64,000 nt of DNA. It comes from Paracoccus sp. DMF-8. Lineage in GTDB: Bacteria; Pseudomonadota; Alphaproteobacteria; Rhodobacterales; Rhodobacteraceae. The notes beneath the pieces were generated by a model. That model had not been told where the DNA came from, did no database searches, and worked only from the letters and a program-made list of their open reading frames with translations. The stretch spans positions 142,218-206,217 of the forward strand of contig NZ_JARJHL010000016.1 in the NCBI RefSeq assembly GCF_029309835.1, in the 5' to 3' direction. Shown here piece after piece: positions 48,100-57,988 of the stretch. Within the stretch, counting starts at the first letter, position 1. The number at the start of each line of letters is the position of its first letter. The position numbers and the translations under genes are program-made.

Positions 48100-48321
48100 C
48101 TTGATCACGGAAACGGGCATCAAGGGGCGCAAAAGAACCCCGAGGCGACAAGCAGGCTTCATACAGGCACCCGTATCCATAAAGCGACTGGACAGCGCGC
48201 GAGCAGCACCTCCCCCAGGTGGCGCGGATAGTCCGGCGATCCCCGAAACTTCGGGGCCCAGTAATGGGAACGAGGGCGGCGGATCGGGCAGTGGCAGCAG
48301 CCCGATCCGCCCTTTGCTTTT
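48100..48321 (+). ncRNA. UpsM-like leader RNA upstream of mraZ
   Basis: A roughly 220-base segment ending in a strong terminator just before mraZ. It holds a hairpin at 48098-48126 (CCCTTGAT/ATCAAGGG), CACCT-CCCCC-AGGTG (48207-48221), CCCCGA/TCGGGG (48241-48256) and the terminator stem 48278-48311. In R. sphaeroides the 5' leader of mraZ is released as the abundant UpsM RNA (about 206 bases) by such partial termination; size, position and terminator agree. The exact 5' end is not visible. Confidence 0.6.
48278..48321 (+). terminator. Leader terminator before mraZ
   Basis: 12-bp perfect stem GGCGGATCGGGC / GCCCGATCCGCC (48278-48289, 48300-48311), 10-base loop, then CTTTGCTTTT. It stands 46 bases before the mraZ GTG, so the dcw operon can be expressed only by read-through or an internal promoter. 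A second small hairpin (TTTCCGG/CCGGAAA) follows at 48319-48337. Confidence 0.82.
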
Positions 48322-48366
48322 CCGGGACCCCGGAAAGGTTTGGGACAGTGGAAGGAGTGCGGGCCG

Positions 48367-48885
48367 GTGGCGCGCAAGTTCAGAGGTTCGGAGGAGGTCA
48401 AGGTGGACGCGAAAGGTCGCGTCTCGATCCCGGCCAAGTTCCGCCGTGTCTTTGAATCCGCTGATCCCGAATGGGAAACCGGCAAACGCCCGCAGCTGGT
48501 CGTCGTCTTCGGCACCGAAAGCTGGAAGCATCTGCAGCTTTTCACCATGCAGGCGATTGATGAGGTCGATGAACAGATCTCTCGCCTGCAGCGCGGCAGC
48601 GCCGCCCGCAACCTGCTGGAAAACATCTATCACGGTCACGCCGAAGAGGCAGAGATTGACGGCGATGGCCGTCTGGTCCTGCCCCAGAAGCTGCGCGAGA
48701 AGATCGGTCTGACCGACAGCGCCTTTTTCATCGCATCGGGCGATTATCTCAAGGTCTGGTCCCCCGAAAACTACCGTGAGGAAGAGCGCGAACTGGAAGC
48801 GCGCGTCCCCGAATTCGAACCCGGCGCGGACCCCTTGTCCCTGCTGGCGCTGGCCAGCAGCCAGACCATTACCGAGGCGGGCTGA
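48367..48885 (+). CDS. mraZ: Transcriptional regulator MraZ
   Basis: 172 residues from GTG 48367 ([27 protein letters not shown]); GGAAGGAG lies about 12 bases upstream. Two AbrB-like DNA-binding repeats: [16 protein letters not shown] and [17 protein letters not shown]. In other bacteria MraZ binds its own promoter and represses the dcw operon. First gene of the cluster; its stop overlaps the rsmH start. Confidence 0.95.
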   Translation: MARKFRGSEEVKVDAKGRVSIPAKFRRVFESADPEWETGKRPQLVVVFGTESWKHLQLFTMQAIDEVDEQISRLQRGSAARNLLENIYHGHAEEAEIDGDGRLVLPQKLREKIGLTDSAFFIASGDYLKVWSPENYREEERELEARVPEFEPGADPLSLLALASSQTITEAG

Positions 48886-49853
48886 TGGGGGCGGATGCAC
48901 CCCATATCCCGGTCCTTCTTGCGCCCCTGTTGCGCGCTGTCGAACCGGTCGCGGGCCTTTGGGTCGATGGCACCTTTGGCGCGGGCGGCTATACGCGGGG
49001 CCTGTTGGCGGCGGGTGCGGATCGCGTGATCGGCATCGACCGCGACCCCACGGTTTTCGACATGGCGCGGGTCTGGGCGGGCGAATATGGCGACCGTTTG
49101 CAACTGGAACAGGGCACCTTTTCCGATCTGGACCGGATCGCGGGCCAGCCGGTCGATGGCGTCGTGCTGGATCTGGGCGTCAGTTCGATGCAACTGGATC
49201 AGGCCGAACGCGGCTTTTCCTTTCTGCGCGACGGGCCTCTGGATATGCGGATGGGCGATGACGGGCCGTCCGCTGCGGACCTGCTGAACAGCGCGGACGA
49301 AGGCGTGATTGCGGATGTGCTGTATCACTACGGCGAAGAACGCGCCTCGCGCCGGATCGCCCGCGCGATTGTCCGCGCCCGCCCGCTGACCCGCACCGCC
49401 GAACTGGCCGAGGTCGTGGCGGGCTGTCTGCCGCGCCCGAAACCCGGCCAAAGCCATCCCGCGACCCGCAGCTTTCAGGCGATCCGCATCTGGGTGAATG
49501 ACGAATTCGGCCAGCTTGTCGCGGGGCTGGCTGCGGCCGAGCGTGCCCTGCGTCCGGGTGGCAGGCTGGCCGTCGTGACCTTTCATTCGCTGGAGGACCG
49601 CATCGTCAAACGCTTCATGCAGATGCGGTCGAACAGCGCGGGCGGCGGCAGCCGCCATGCCCCGGTCGCGCAGCAGGCGCTGCCCGCCTTCACCATGCCC
49701 TTCCGCCGTGCCATCGGCGCCGATGACGCCGAACTGGACGCCAATCCGCGTGCCCGTTCGGCCCTGCTGCGTGTCGCCATGCGCACCGATGCCCCTGCGG
49801 GTCGCGTCGATTCCGCGGCGCTTGGCCTGCCTGTCCTGCCCGGAGTTTCGTGA
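48885..49853 (+). CDS. rsmH: 16S rRNA (cytosine1402-N4)-methyltransferase
   Basis: 322 residues. SAM-binding [15 protein letters not shown], then [26 protein letters not shown], and the C-terminal [16 protein letters not shown] and [12 protein letters not shown] motifs of RsmH. It methylates C1402 of 16S rRNA. Start and stop both overlap neighbours (TGATG). Confidence 0.97.
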   Translation: MGADAPHIPVLLAPLLRAVEPVAGLWVDGTFGAGGYTRGLLAAGADRVIGIDRDPTVFDMARVWAGEYGDRLQLEQGTFSDLDRIAGQPVDGVVLDLGVSSMQLDQAERGFSFLRDGPLDMRMGDDGPSAADLLNSADEGVIADVLYHYGEERASRRIARAIVRARPLTRTAELAEVVAGCLPRPKPGQSHPATRSFQAIRIWVNDEFGQLVAGLAAAERALRPGGRLAVVTFHSLEDRIVKRFMQMRSNSAGGGSRHAPVAQQALPAFTMPFRRAIGADDAELDANPRARSALLRVAMRTDAPAGRVDSAALGLPVLPGVS

Positions 49854-50191
49854 TGCGTTCGGTTCTGTATCTGACGACGACACTGGTGGTGATGGGCTTG
49901 GCCTTTTGGGCCTACCGCGAAAATTATGCCACGCAAGCCGCGATCAACGAGATGGCGGATGTCCAGCGCAGCATCGGCGGATTGCGCGAGGAACTGGGCG
50001 TCTTGCGCGCCGAATGGGCATTCCTGAACCGGCCCGAACGGCTGAACGAACTGGTCAACCTGAACTTTGACAAGCTGAAACTGGTGCCGCTGGAATCGTC
50101 GCAATTCGTCGATATCAGCCAGGTCGCCTATCCCGAACCGAAACCCGAAATCGACCCGAATGCCGCACCCGAACAGGAGGCCGCCCAATGA
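49853..50191 (+). CDS. ftsL: Cell division protein FtsL
   Basis: 112 residues: a short cytoplasmic end, one membrane segment (SVLYLTTTLVVMGLAFWAY) and a periplasmic coiled coil (INEMADVQRSIGGLREELGVLRAEWAFLNRPERL). It connects FtsQB to FtsWI at the septum. ATG 49853 overlaps the rsmH stop; GTG at 49850 is an alternative. Identified by position and topology, as FtsL is poorly conserved, though W-x-x-L-NRPERL is typical. Confidence 0.92.
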   Translation: MRSVLYLTTTLVVMGLAFWAYRENYATQAAINEMADVQRSIGGLREELGVLRAEWAFLNRPERLNELVNLNFDKLKLVPLESSQFVDISQVAYPEPKPEIDPNAAPEQEAAQ

Positions 50192-51993
50192 TCCGCACAC
50201 CGCTTCGCCCCTTGGCCCGGATCCTGCGCGCCCGCGACAAGGGCGAAAACCCCGACGCGGTCGAGGCCGAAAACCGCGCCCTGCGCCATGCCGAAATTCA
50301 GGACCGCGCCCGCAAACGCGCCGAATCGCGGCTGAAGCTGATGGCCGGCATCTTTCTGCTGTGCTTTGCCACGGTGGGCGTGCGCATGGCCGCGCTGGCC
50401 TCCAGCGAGCCGTCAGAGCCGCGCGTGCAATCCTCCGAGGCGCAGATCATCTCGCAGCGCGCCGATATCGTGGACCGCAATGGCCGGGTCTTGGCGACGA
50501 ACCTGCTGACCCATTCGCTTTATGCCCATCCCCAGCAGATGATCGACCCGGAACGCGCGGTGCGCGAACTGGTCCGCATCTTCCCCGATCTGGACGAAGA
50601 ACGCCTGCGCAAGGATTTCACCGGCAAGCGCACCTTCCTGTGGATCAAGCGCAAGCTCAGCCCCGAACAGATGCAGGCCGTCCATGACATTGGCGAACCC
50701 GGCCTGCTGTTCGGCCCGCGTGAAATGCGGCTGTATCCGAATGGCCGTCTGGCCAGCCATATCCTTGGCGGCTCGAATTTCGGTCAGGAAGGCGTCAGCA
50801 GCGCCGAGGTTCTGGGCATGGCGGGCGTCGAAAAGGCTTTCGACGGCTGGCTGCGCGACCCGGCGCATCAGGGCGCGCCCCTGACCCTGTCCATCGACCT
50901 GACCGTGCAATCCGCGATGGAGGAGGTGCTGGCCAACGGGATGCGCGTGATGAACGCCAAGGGTGCGACCGGCATCCTGATGGAGGTCAGGACCGGCGAG
51001 ATCGTCGCCATGGCCAGCCTGCCCGATTTCGACCCGAATGACCGCCCGCGTGGCCTGACCAAGGGCGATCCGTCCGACAGCCCGCTGTTCAACCGCGCGG
51101 TGCAGGGCCAGTATGAGCTTGGCTCGACCTTCAAGATCTTTCCGGTGGTGCAGGCCATCGACCAGCGTCTGGTGAACGTCAATACGATGATCAACGGCTC
51201 GTCGCCCATGACCATCGGCAAATATCGCATCCGCGATTTCCACAACTATGGCCGCCAGTTGTCGGTGACGGATATCATCGTCAAATCCTCGAACGTGGGC
51301 ACGGTGCGGGTGGCGCAGCTTCTGGGCGCGGACCGTCAGAAAGACTTTCTGGAAAAGCTGGGCTTTTTTGAACCGACGCCGCTGGAAATGAGCGAGGCAC
51401 CGACCGGCAAGCCGCTGGTCCCGCAACGCTGGCCTGCGGTGACGGCGGCGACGGTGTCCTCTGGTCACGGTCTGGCCGCCAGCCCGCTGCATCTGGCATC
51501 TGCCCATGCAACCATCGCCAATGACGGCAAGCGGGTGCGCCCGACGCTGGTGCATGGCCGCAACCGGCCCGAAGGCGAACAGGTCATGTCGCCCGAGGCC
51601 GCGCGCATCGGCGTGTCGCTGCTGCGTCAGGTCGTGACGCGCGGCACGGCGCGGCAATCCGAGGTCGCGGGCTATGAGGTCGCGGGCAAGACCGGCACCG
51701 CCGACAAGCCGCGCGCCAGCGGCGGCTATTACCAGAACAAGGTGGTGTCGACCTTCGCCTCGGTCTTTCCGGCCAGCGATCCGCAATATGTCATGGTCGT
51801 GACGCTGGACGAACCGACGGCGACGCTGGCCAATGGCGTCACGGCGCGCACCGCAGGCCACACCGCCGCCCCTGTCGCGGGCGAAATCATCCGCCGTCTT
51901 GCGCCTTTGCTGGGGTTGCGTCCGCAAACCGAACGTGAACTGCCGATCATTGAACCGCATTCGAACGATGAGCTAAAGCTCGTCTCGAACTGA
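50188..51993 (+). CDS. ftsI: Peptidoglycan transpeptidase FtsI (PBP3)
   Basis: 601 residues. One membrane segment (about 51-72), a dimerisation domain starting ISQRADIVDRNGRVLATN, and the transpeptidase domain with Ser313 in STFK (313-316), SSN (367-369) and KTGT (501-504). It cross-links septal peptidoglycan with FtsW, and is a target of beta-lactams. Start overlaps the ftsL stop by four bases. Confidence 0.97.
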   Translation: MIRTPLRPLARILRARDKGENPDAVEAENRALRHAEIQDRARKRAESRLKLMAGIFLLCFATVGVRMAALASSEPSEPRVQSSEAQIISQRADIVDRNGRVLATNLLTHSLYAHPQQMIDPERAVRELVRIFPDLDEERLRKDFTGKRTFLWIKRKLSPEQMQAVHDIGEPGLLFGPREMRLYPNGRLASHILGGSNFGQEGVSSAEVLGMAGVEKAFDGWLRDPAHQGAPLTLSIDLTVQSAMEEVLANGMRVMNAKGATGILMEVRTGEIVAMASLPDFDPNDRPRGLTKGDPSDSPLFNRAVQGQYELGSTFKIFPVVQAIDQRLVNVNTMINGSSPMTIGKYRIRDFHNYGRQLSVTDIIVKSSNVGTVRVAQLLGADRQKDFLEKLGFFEPTPLEMSEAPTGKPLVPQRWPAVTAATVSSGHGLAASPLHLASAHATIANDGKRVRPTLVHGRNRPEGEQVMSPEAARIGVSLLRQVVTRGTARQSEVAGYEVAGKTGTADKPRASGGYYQNKVVSTFASVFPASDPQYVMVVTLDEPTATLANGVTARTAGHTAAPVAGEIIRRLAPLLGLRPQTERELPIIEPHSNDELKLVSN

Positions 51994-52009
51994 AAAGACG
52001 AGGACCGGC

Positions 52010-53494
52010 GTGTCAGAGCAGGCAAAGCAACTGTCCCTTTTGGGGCTGCGAGGGGACAAGGGGCGCGACCCCGACATCACGGGGCTGGCGGTCGACAGCC
52101 GACAGGTCAAGCCGGGCTTTCTGTTCGCGGCCCTGCCGAGATCGGCGGCCCATGGCGGCGAATTCATCCAATATGCCTTGCGTCAGGGTGCGGCTGCGAT
52201 CCTGACCGACCGGGCGGGGGCCGCGCTGGCCGCCGCCGAACTTGCCGTATCCGACGCCGCGCTGGTCGTGGTTCAGGACCCCCGCGCCGCGCTGGCCGCA
52301 GCAAGCGCCCTGTGGTTCGGTGCGCAGCCGGAAAAGCTGGTGGCGGTCACCGGCACATCGGGCAAGACTTCGGTCGCGAGCTTCACCCGCCAGATCTGGC
52401 AGAATCTGGGCCATAAGGCGATCAGCCTGGGCACGATGGGGGTGCAGGGCGATTATCACGCCCGGCTGGCCCATACGACGCCCGAACCGATCACCCTGCA
52501 TCGTGTCCTGTCCGAGGCCGCTGCCGAAGGCGTGACCCATGCCGCGATAGAGGCGTCCAGCCATGGCCTGGATCAGCGCCGTCTGGACGGGGTGCGGGTC
52601 ATGGCCGGGGCTTTTACCAATTTCAGTCAGGACCATCTGGATTATCACAGGGATTTTGACGATTATTTCGCGGCCAAGGCCCTGCTTTTCAACCATATCC
52701 TGATCGAAGGCGCGAAGGCCGTCATCAATGTCGACGACCCGCGCGGCCGTCAGATGGCGGGGATTGCGCGCGAAAACGATCTGGATCTGCTGACCATCGG
52801 CCAATCGGCGAATGCCGATCTGCGCATCCTGAACCAGCGTTACGACGCGACCGGACAAGATCTGCGCTTTTCGCTATATGGTCAGGCGCATCTGGTCCGG
52901 CTGGCGCTGATCGGCGGCTTTCAGGCGGAAAACGTGCTGGCGGCGATGGGGCTGGCGATGGCCACGGGCGACGATCCGGCGGCGATCATCGACAGCCTGC
53001 CGCGCCTGAACACCGTGCGCGGCCGCATGGAGCTGGCGGCGATCCGCGAAAACGGCGCGGCGGTTTTCGTCGATTACAGCCACAAACCCGGCGCGCTGGC
53101 CTCTGCCCTGCAAAGCCTGCGCCCGCATGTCATGGGCCGCATCATCGTGGTCTTTGGCGCGGGCGGCGACCGCGACCGGCTGAAACGCCCCCTGATGGGC
53201 GAGGCGGCGGCGGCCCATGCCGATGTCGTTTTCGTCACCGACGACAACCCCCGCAGCGAAGACCCCGCCGCCATCCGGGCCGAGGTCATGGCGGGCGCCG
53301 GTCCCGACGCCATCGAGATCGGCGACCGGGCCGAGGCGATCCTGCGCGGCGTCGATGCCCTGCAACCGGGCGACGCGCTGCTGATCGCGGGCAAGGGCCA
53401 TGAAACCGGCCAGATCATCGGCAATGACGTGTTCCCCTTTGACGATGCCGAACAGGCCTCGGTCGCGGTCGCGGCGCTGGATGGCAAGATATGA
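52010..53494 (+). CDS. murE: UDP-MurNAc-tripeptide synthetase MurE (meso-diaminopimelate-adding)
   Basis: 494 residues from GTG 52010. P-loop TGTSGKTS (114-121), HTTPEPITLHRVL, and the amino-acid selectivity motif DDNPRSEDP, where D-N-P-R specifies meso-diaminopimelate rather than lysine. It adds the third residue of the stem peptide in the cytoplasm. The ribosome site is weak (GACGAGGACC). Overlaps murF by four bases. Confidence 0.97.
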   Translation: MSEQAKQLSLLGLRGDKGRDPDITGLAVDSRQVKPGFLFAALPRSAAHGGEFIQYALRQGAAAILTDRAGAALAAAELAVSDAALVVVQDPRAALAAASALWFGAQPEKLVAVTGTSGKTSVASFTRQIWQNLGHKAISLGTMGVQGDYHARLAHTTPEPITLHRVLSEAAAEGVTHAAIEASSHGLDQRRLDGVRVMAGAFTNFSQDHLDYHRDFDDYFAAKALLFNHILIEGAKAVINVDDPRGRQMAGIARENDLDLLTIGQSANADLRILNQRYDATGQDLRFSLYGQAHLVRLALIGGFQAENVLAAMGLAMATGDDPAAIIDSLPRLNTVRGRMELAAIRENGAAVFVDYSHKPGALASALQSLRPHVMGRIIVVFGAGGDRDRLKRPLMGEAAAAHADVVFVTDDNPRSEDPAAIRAEVMAGAGPDAIEIGDRAEAILRGVDALQPGDALLIAGKGHETGQIIGNDVFPFDDAEQASVAVAALDGKI

Positions 53495-54876
53495 GCGCGC
53501 TTTGGACATCCGCCGATGCCGCCGCCGCGACAGGCGGGCAGGCGAGCCGCGATTTCACCGTTTCGGGCGTGTCCATCGACACCCGCACGATCCAGCCGGG
53601 CGATCTGTTCGTCGCGCTGAAGGATGTGCGCGACGGCCATGATTTCGTGGCACAGGCGCTGGCCAAGGGCGCGGGCGCGGCGCTGGTCAGCCGCCGTCCC
53701 GAAGGCGTTGCGGATGACGCACCGCTGCTGATCGTGCCCGATGTGCTGGACGGGCTGACCGCCCTTGGCCGCGCCGGTCGCGCGCGGATGACGGGCCGTG
53801 TGATCGCGATCACCGGCTCGGTCGGCAAGACCTCGACCAAGGAAATGGCGCGGGATGCGCTGGCGGGGCAGGGCCGTGTTCACGCGGCCGAGGCCAGTTA
53901 CAACAACCATTGGGGCGTGCCCCTGACGCTGGCGCGGATGCCTGCCGACACCGATTTCGCGATCATCGAAATCGGCATGAATCACCCCGGCGAAATCGCG
54001 CCGCTCTCGCGTCTTGCCCGCCCCCATGTCGCCCTGATCACCACCGTCGCCGCCGCCCATCTGGAGGCCTTTGGTGCCATCGAAGGCATCGCCCGTGAAA
54101 AAGGCGCGGTCTTCACGGGGCTGGAACCGGCTGGCACCGGCATCCTGCCCGAAGACCTGCCCGTCACCCAGATCCTGCGCGATTGCGCCGATGCGGCAGG
54201 CGCCATCGTCATCGGCTTTGGCGATCACGGCATGGGCCAGTTGATGCGGGCCGAGAGTCAGGGCGACACGCTGAAAATCCGCGCGAGGATTCTTGGGGAA
54301 GTCGTTGAATACAAGCTGCAAAGCGCGGGCCGCCATTTCGCGATGAATTCCGTCGGCGTGCTGACCGCGATCCATGCGGCGGGCGGCGATGTGAAACAGG
54401 CGGCCAAGGGGCTGGAAAGCTGGCTGCCGCCCAAGGGGCGCGGCGCCGTCGAGGATCTGGCCGGAATCCGGCTGATCGACGACGCCTATAATTCCAACCC
54501 GACCTCGCTGTCGGCGGGGCTTGCGACGCTGGCGCGGCTGCAAGGCAGCCGCCGCATCGCCATTCTGGGCGACATGCTGGAACTTGGCCCGGATGAAATC
54601 GCCCTGCATGCGGGCGTCGCGCAGGATCCCGCGCTGGCCGAGGTGTCGCTGATCCATACCGCCGGGCCGCGGATGCGCGCGCTGCATGACGCGCTGCCCA
54701 CAGGCAAGCGCGGCATCTGGGCTGAAACGGCGGATGAACTGGCCGCGCAGGCGGGCGAACTGGCCCGCGTCGGCGATATCGTGCTTGTCAAAGGCTCGAA
54801 AGGGTCGCGGGTTTCGACGGTGGTTGACGCGCTTCGAACGGTGCTGCAAGGCAACGCCTCTGGCGTAAAGGAGTAA
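53491..54876 (+). CDS. murF: UDP-MurNAc-tripeptide--D-Ala-D-Ala ligase
   Basis: 461 residues. P-loop [13 protein letters not shown] (about 107-119), [38 protein letters not shown], and GDMLELG. It adds D-Ala-D-Ala to finish the UDP-MurNAc pentapeptide. Two bases separate its stop from mraY, so the genes are coupled. Confidence 0.97.
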   Translation: MSALWTSADAAAATGGQASRDFTVSGVSIDTRTIQPGDLFVALKDVRDGHDFVAQALAKGAGAALVSRRPEGVADDAPLLIVPDVLDGLTALGRAGRARMTGRVIAITGSVGKTSTKEMARDALAGQGRVHAAEASYNNHWGVPLTLARMPADTDFAIIEIGMNHPGEIAPLSRLARPHVALITTVAAAHLEAFGAIEGIAREKGAVFTGLEPAGTGILPEDLPVTQILRDCADAAGAIVIGFGDHGMGQLMRAESQGDTLKIRARILGEVVEYKLQSAGRHFAMNSVGVLTAIHAAGGDVKQAAKGLESWLPPKGRGAVEDLAGIRLIDDAYNSNPTSLSAGLATLARLQGSRRIAILGDMLELGPDEIALHAGVAQDPALAEVSLIHTAGPRMRALHDALPTGKRGIWAETADELAAQAGELARVGDIVLVKGSKGSRVSTVVDALRTVLQGNASGVKE

Positions 54877-54878
54877 CG

Positions 54879-55961
54879 ATGCTTTACTGGCTCACCAGCC
54901 TGTCGGACGGCGGCGACGTCTTCAACCTGTTCCGCTATATCACCTTTCGCGCTGGCGGCGCCTTTTTCACCGCGCTGATTTTCGGTTTTATCTTTGGCCG
55001 CCCGCTGATCGACCTTTTGCGGCGCAAGCAGAAAAAGGGCCAGCCGATCCGCGATGACGGCCCGCAGAACCATTTCAGCAAGGCGGGCACGCCGACCATG
55101 GGGGGGCTGCTGATCCTGGCGGCGCTGACGGTGGGCACGCTGCTGTGGGCGCGGCTGGATAACGGCTATGTCTGGATGGTGCTGCTGGTGACCCTGGGCT
55201 TTGCCGCAATCGGTTTCGCCGATGACTATGCCAAGGTGACGAAACAGCATCACGCGGGTCTCTCGGGCCGGATCAGGATGGCGATCGGTCTGGCGATCGC
55301 CGCGCTGGCCGCCATTGCCGCGACCATCATGCACCCCGAGGCCCTGACCAATGATCTGGCGCTGCCCTTTTTCAAGAATGCGCTGATCAATCTGGGCTGG
55401 TTCTATATCCCCTTTGCCATGCTGGTGATCGTCGGCGCGGCCAATGCGGTGAACCTGACAGATGGTCTGGACGGGCTGGCGATCATGCCGGTGATGATCG
55501 CCGCCGCGACATTCGCGGTGATCGCCTATATGGTCGGCAACGCGAATTTCGCGAATTATCTGGGCGTCCATCTGGTCCCCGGCACGGGTGAGCTGGCGGT
55601 GTTCGTCGCCGCCCTGATCGGCGGGGGGCTGGGCTTTCTGTGGTATAACGCGCCCCCGGCTGCGGTCTTCATGGGCGATACCGGGTCGCTGGCGCTTGGC
55701 GGCGCGCTTGGCGCCATCGCGGTCGCGACCAAGCACGAAATCGTTCTGGCCATCGTCGGAGGGTTGTTCGTGGTCGAGGCCCTGTCGGTGATCATTCAGG
55801 TCCTCTATTTCAAACGCACCGGCAAGCGCGTCTTCCTGATGGCCCCGATCCACCACCATTTCGAGAAAAAGGGCTGGGGCGAGGCGCAGATCGTCATCCG
55901 CTTCTGGATCATCGCGCTGATCCTGGCGCTGATCGGGCTGGCGACGCTGAAGATCCGCTGA
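54879..55961 (+). CDS. mraY: Phospho-N-acetylmuramoyl-pentapeptide transferase
   Basis: 360 residues, about ten membrane segments. Active-site motifs: FADDYAKV with the Mg-binding Asp pair, [25 protein letters not shown], and the [13 protein letters not shown] loop. It makes lipid I on the inner membrane. GTAAAGGAG precedes ATG 54879. Confidence 0.97.
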   Translation: MLYWLTSLSDGGDVFNLFRYITFRAGGAFFTALIFGFIFGRPLIDLLRRKQKKGQPIRDDGPQNHFSKAGTPTMGGLLILAALTVGTLLWARLDNGYVWMVLLVTLGFAAIGFADDYAKVTKQHHAGLSGRIRMAIGLAIAALAAIAATIMHPEALTNDLALPFFKNALINLGWFYIPFAMLVIVGAANAVNLTDGLDGLAIMPVMIAAATFAVIAYMVGNANFANYLGVHLVPGTGELAVFVAALIGGGLGFLWYNAPPAAVFMGDTGSLALGGALGAIAVATKHEIVLAIVGGLFVVEALSVIIQVLYFKRTGKRVFLMAPIHHHFEKKGWGEAQIVIRFWIIALILALIGLATLKIR

Positions 55962-55966
55962 GATCG

Positions 55967-56485
55967 ATGAGGGACGACCACCACGCGCATGCCCTTCCGC
56001 GCGAAAAGGCGGCAGAGGCATATTTCAAAGGTTGGGACGACGCGGCGGCCCGCGTTGTGCGCAGCGTGTTCTTGCTGGGCGGGGGGCTTTTGGGGCTGGT
56101 TCTGCTGCCGCTTGTGATCGGCCCGGTTCTGGATGCCGTGGCCGGACCCCTCTCCTTTGCCGGGTTCTACACGTTCGTCGTTTCCCTTGGCGTGGCGCTG
56201 ATCTTTCTTGGCGGGGCGTTGGGCGGTGTCCTGTGGGGCATCGTCGTGTTCGCGGGCGCGGTCAATGCGGCGATACTGGCGGCGGGTCAGCCGGTCCCTT
56301 CATCCTTCGGGCCATGGATATCGTGGGCCTTGCGCATCTTCAGCAGGGAACGGCCTTTCCTGTCTCTTGCGCTGCCGGCAATGTCGCTTGGTGTCATCTT
56401 GACTGTCGTTCTGGCGTCGGGGATTGATGCCTCGAAAGAGCTCATCGAAAGGGTTCTTCGCGTGTTGGGAGTGACTGCACCATGA
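55967..56485 (+). CDS. Membrane protein between mraY and murD
   Basis: 172 residues with three to four hydrophobic segments after a polar 30-residue N-terminus ([26 protein letters not shown]). Starts five bases after mraY and overlaps murD by four, so it is translated with the cluster. No family recognised; related short membrane proteins occur at this place in some Rhodobacterales, to my memory. A cell-envelope role is only inferred from context. Confidence 0.8.
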   Translation: MRDDHHAHALPREKAAEAYFKGWDDAAARVVRSVFLLGGGLLGLVLLPLVIGPVLDAVAGPLSFAGFYTFVVSLGVALIFLGGALGGVLWGIVVFAGAVNAAILAAGQPVPSSFGPWISWALRIFSRERPFLSLALPAMSLGVILTVVLASGIDASKELIERVLRVLGVTAP

Positions 56486-57882
56486 TCCCCGTCCAAGGTG
56501 TCGAAAACCAGACCATCGCTGTCCTCGGCCTTGGCCGTTCGGGCCGGGCGACCGCTGCGGCCCTGCGCGCAGGCAGGGCGCATGTCGTGGTCTGGGACGA
56601 CGGCACCGATACCCGCGCGCAGGCCGAGGCGGATGGCCTGACCGTGCTGGACCTGACCCGCGACCAGAACTGGGACGGGATCGCCGCGCTGATCACCAGC
56701 CCCGGCATCCCGCATCTCTATCCCAAACCCCACCCGGTAATCGCCAGGGCCTATGCGCTTGGCGTGCCGGTGGACAATGATATCGGGCTGTTCTTCCGCA
56801 GCTTTGCGACGCGGGACTGGGACGCTTTCGACAGCTTTCCGCGCGTCATCGCGGTCACCGGATCGAATGGCAAATCGACCACGACCGCGCTGATCCACCA
56901 TATCCTGACCGAAGCCGGTCGCCCGACCCAGATGGGCGGCAATATCGGTACCGGCGTGTTGTCGCTGGAACCCGCGCGGGACGGCGAGGTCGTGGTGCTG
57001 GAACTGTCCAGCTATCAGACCGATCTGGCCCGCGCGCTGACCCCGGATGTCGCGGTGTTCACCAACCTGTCGCCCGACCACCTGGACCGCCACAACGGCA
57101 TGGGCGGCTATTTCGCGGCCAAGCGCCGCCTGTTCGCCGAAGGTGGCCCCGACCGCGCCGTGATCGGCGTGGACGAGATCGAGGGGCAGTATCTGGCCGA
57201 TCAGCTTTCCTTTGGCGCGACCGATGACCGGGTGATCCGGGTGTCCTCGGGGACGAAACTGGAACGTTTCGGCTGGTCGGTTTTCGCGCGCAAGGGCTTT
57301 CTGGCCGAATATCGCAAGGGCCGTCAGATCGCCTCGCTCGATCTGCGCGAGGTGACGGGGCTGCCGGGCGAACACAATCACCAGAACGCCTGCGCCGCCT
57401 ATGCCGCCTGCCGCGCCGTGGGCATCCCCCCCCGAGAGATCGAGGCCGCGTTCCACAGCTTCGGCGGCCTGCCGCATCGCAGCCAGACCGTCGCCGAAAT
57501 CAACGGCGTGCGTTGGGTCAATGACAGCAAGGCCACGAATGTCGACAGCGCGGCCAAGGCCCTGACCGCCTTCAGAAATATCCGCTGGATCGCGGGCGGG
57601 ATGGGCAAGGATGGCGGGATCGAAGCGCTGCTGCCCCATCTGGGCCATGTCGCGAAAGCCTATCTGATCGGCCATTCCGCCCGCGATTTCGCCCTGCAGA
57701 TCGGCCAGACCCCGCATGAGGTGGTCGAAACGATGGAGGAAGCCGTCGCCCGCGCCGCGACCGAGGCGCAGCCCGGCGATACCGTCCTGCTGGCCCCGGC
57801 GGCGGCCAGTTTCGACCAATACCCCAATTTTGAAAAGCGCGGCGAACATTTCACCGCGCTGGTCCCTGCGCTCGGCGCCTGA
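56482..57882 (+). CDS. murD: UDP-N-acetylmuramoylalanine--D-glutamate ligase
   Basis: 466 residues. N-terminal Rossmann-like [19 protein letters not shown]-loop [15 protein letters not shown] (about 124-138), [29 protein letters not shown] and [15 protein letters not shown]. It adds D-Glu to UDP-MurNAc-L-Ala. Last gene of the cluster in this window; ftsW and murG do not follow, and a terminator comes instead. Confidence 0.97.
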   Translation: MIPVQGVENQTIAVLGLGRSGRATAAALRAGRAHVVVWDDGTDTRAQAEADGLTVLDLTRDQNWDGIAALITSPGIPHLYPKPHPVIARAYALGVPVDNDIGLFFRSFATRDWDAFDSFPRVIAVTGSNGKSTTTALIHHILTEAGRPTQMGGNIGTGVLSLEPARDGEVVVLELSSYQTDLARALTPDVAVFTNLSPDHLDRHNGMGGYFAAKRRLFAEGGPDRAVIGVDEIEGQYLADQLSFGATDDRVIRVSSGTKLERFGWSVFARKGFLAEYRKGRQIASLDLREVTGLPGEHNHQNACAAYAACRAVGIPPREIEAAFHSFGGLPHRSQTVAEINGVRWVNDSKATNVDSAAKALTAFRNIRWIAGGMGKDGGIEALLPHLGHVAKAYLIGHSARDFALQIGQTPHEVVETMEEAVARAATEAQPGDTVLLAPAAASFDQYPNFEKRGEHFTALVPALGA

Positions 57883-57883
57883 T

Positions 57884-57905
57884 TTTCTTCATCATCCAAA
57901 TACCC
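57884..57905. repeat. Post-stop 22-bp repeat, copy 2
   Basis: TTTCTTCATCATCCAAATACCC, 21 of 22 identical to 5312-5333, starting two bases after the murD stop as the other starts directly after the glyS stop. Confidence 0.6.
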
Positions 57906-57945
57906 ATGCGGCAGTTCCGCCGGGCATCAGGCGCGCAGATGAAAA

Positions 57946-57964
57946 GCCCCCGGTTTTCGGGGGC
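57946..57964. terminator. Bidirectional terminator between murD and the porin gene
   Basis: GCCCCCG / CGGGGGC (57946-57952, 57958-57964) with loop GTTTT. AAAA precedes and CTTT follows, so it can serve the dcw cluster on plus and the FadL-type gene on minus. Confidence 0.8.
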
Positions 57965-57988
57965 CTTTCGCGTCCGGGCAGGATGGGA

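Noticed and set aside
48200..48320. Possible RNase P RNA, from the string GGATAGTCCGG
   Set aside because: The segment is too short and lacks the other conserved blocks; the structure fits a terminated leader RNA better.
48046..48900. 284-residue minus-strand frame across the mraZ leader and mraZ
   Set aside because: Antisense to MraZ and to the leader terminator; no resemblance to a protein family.
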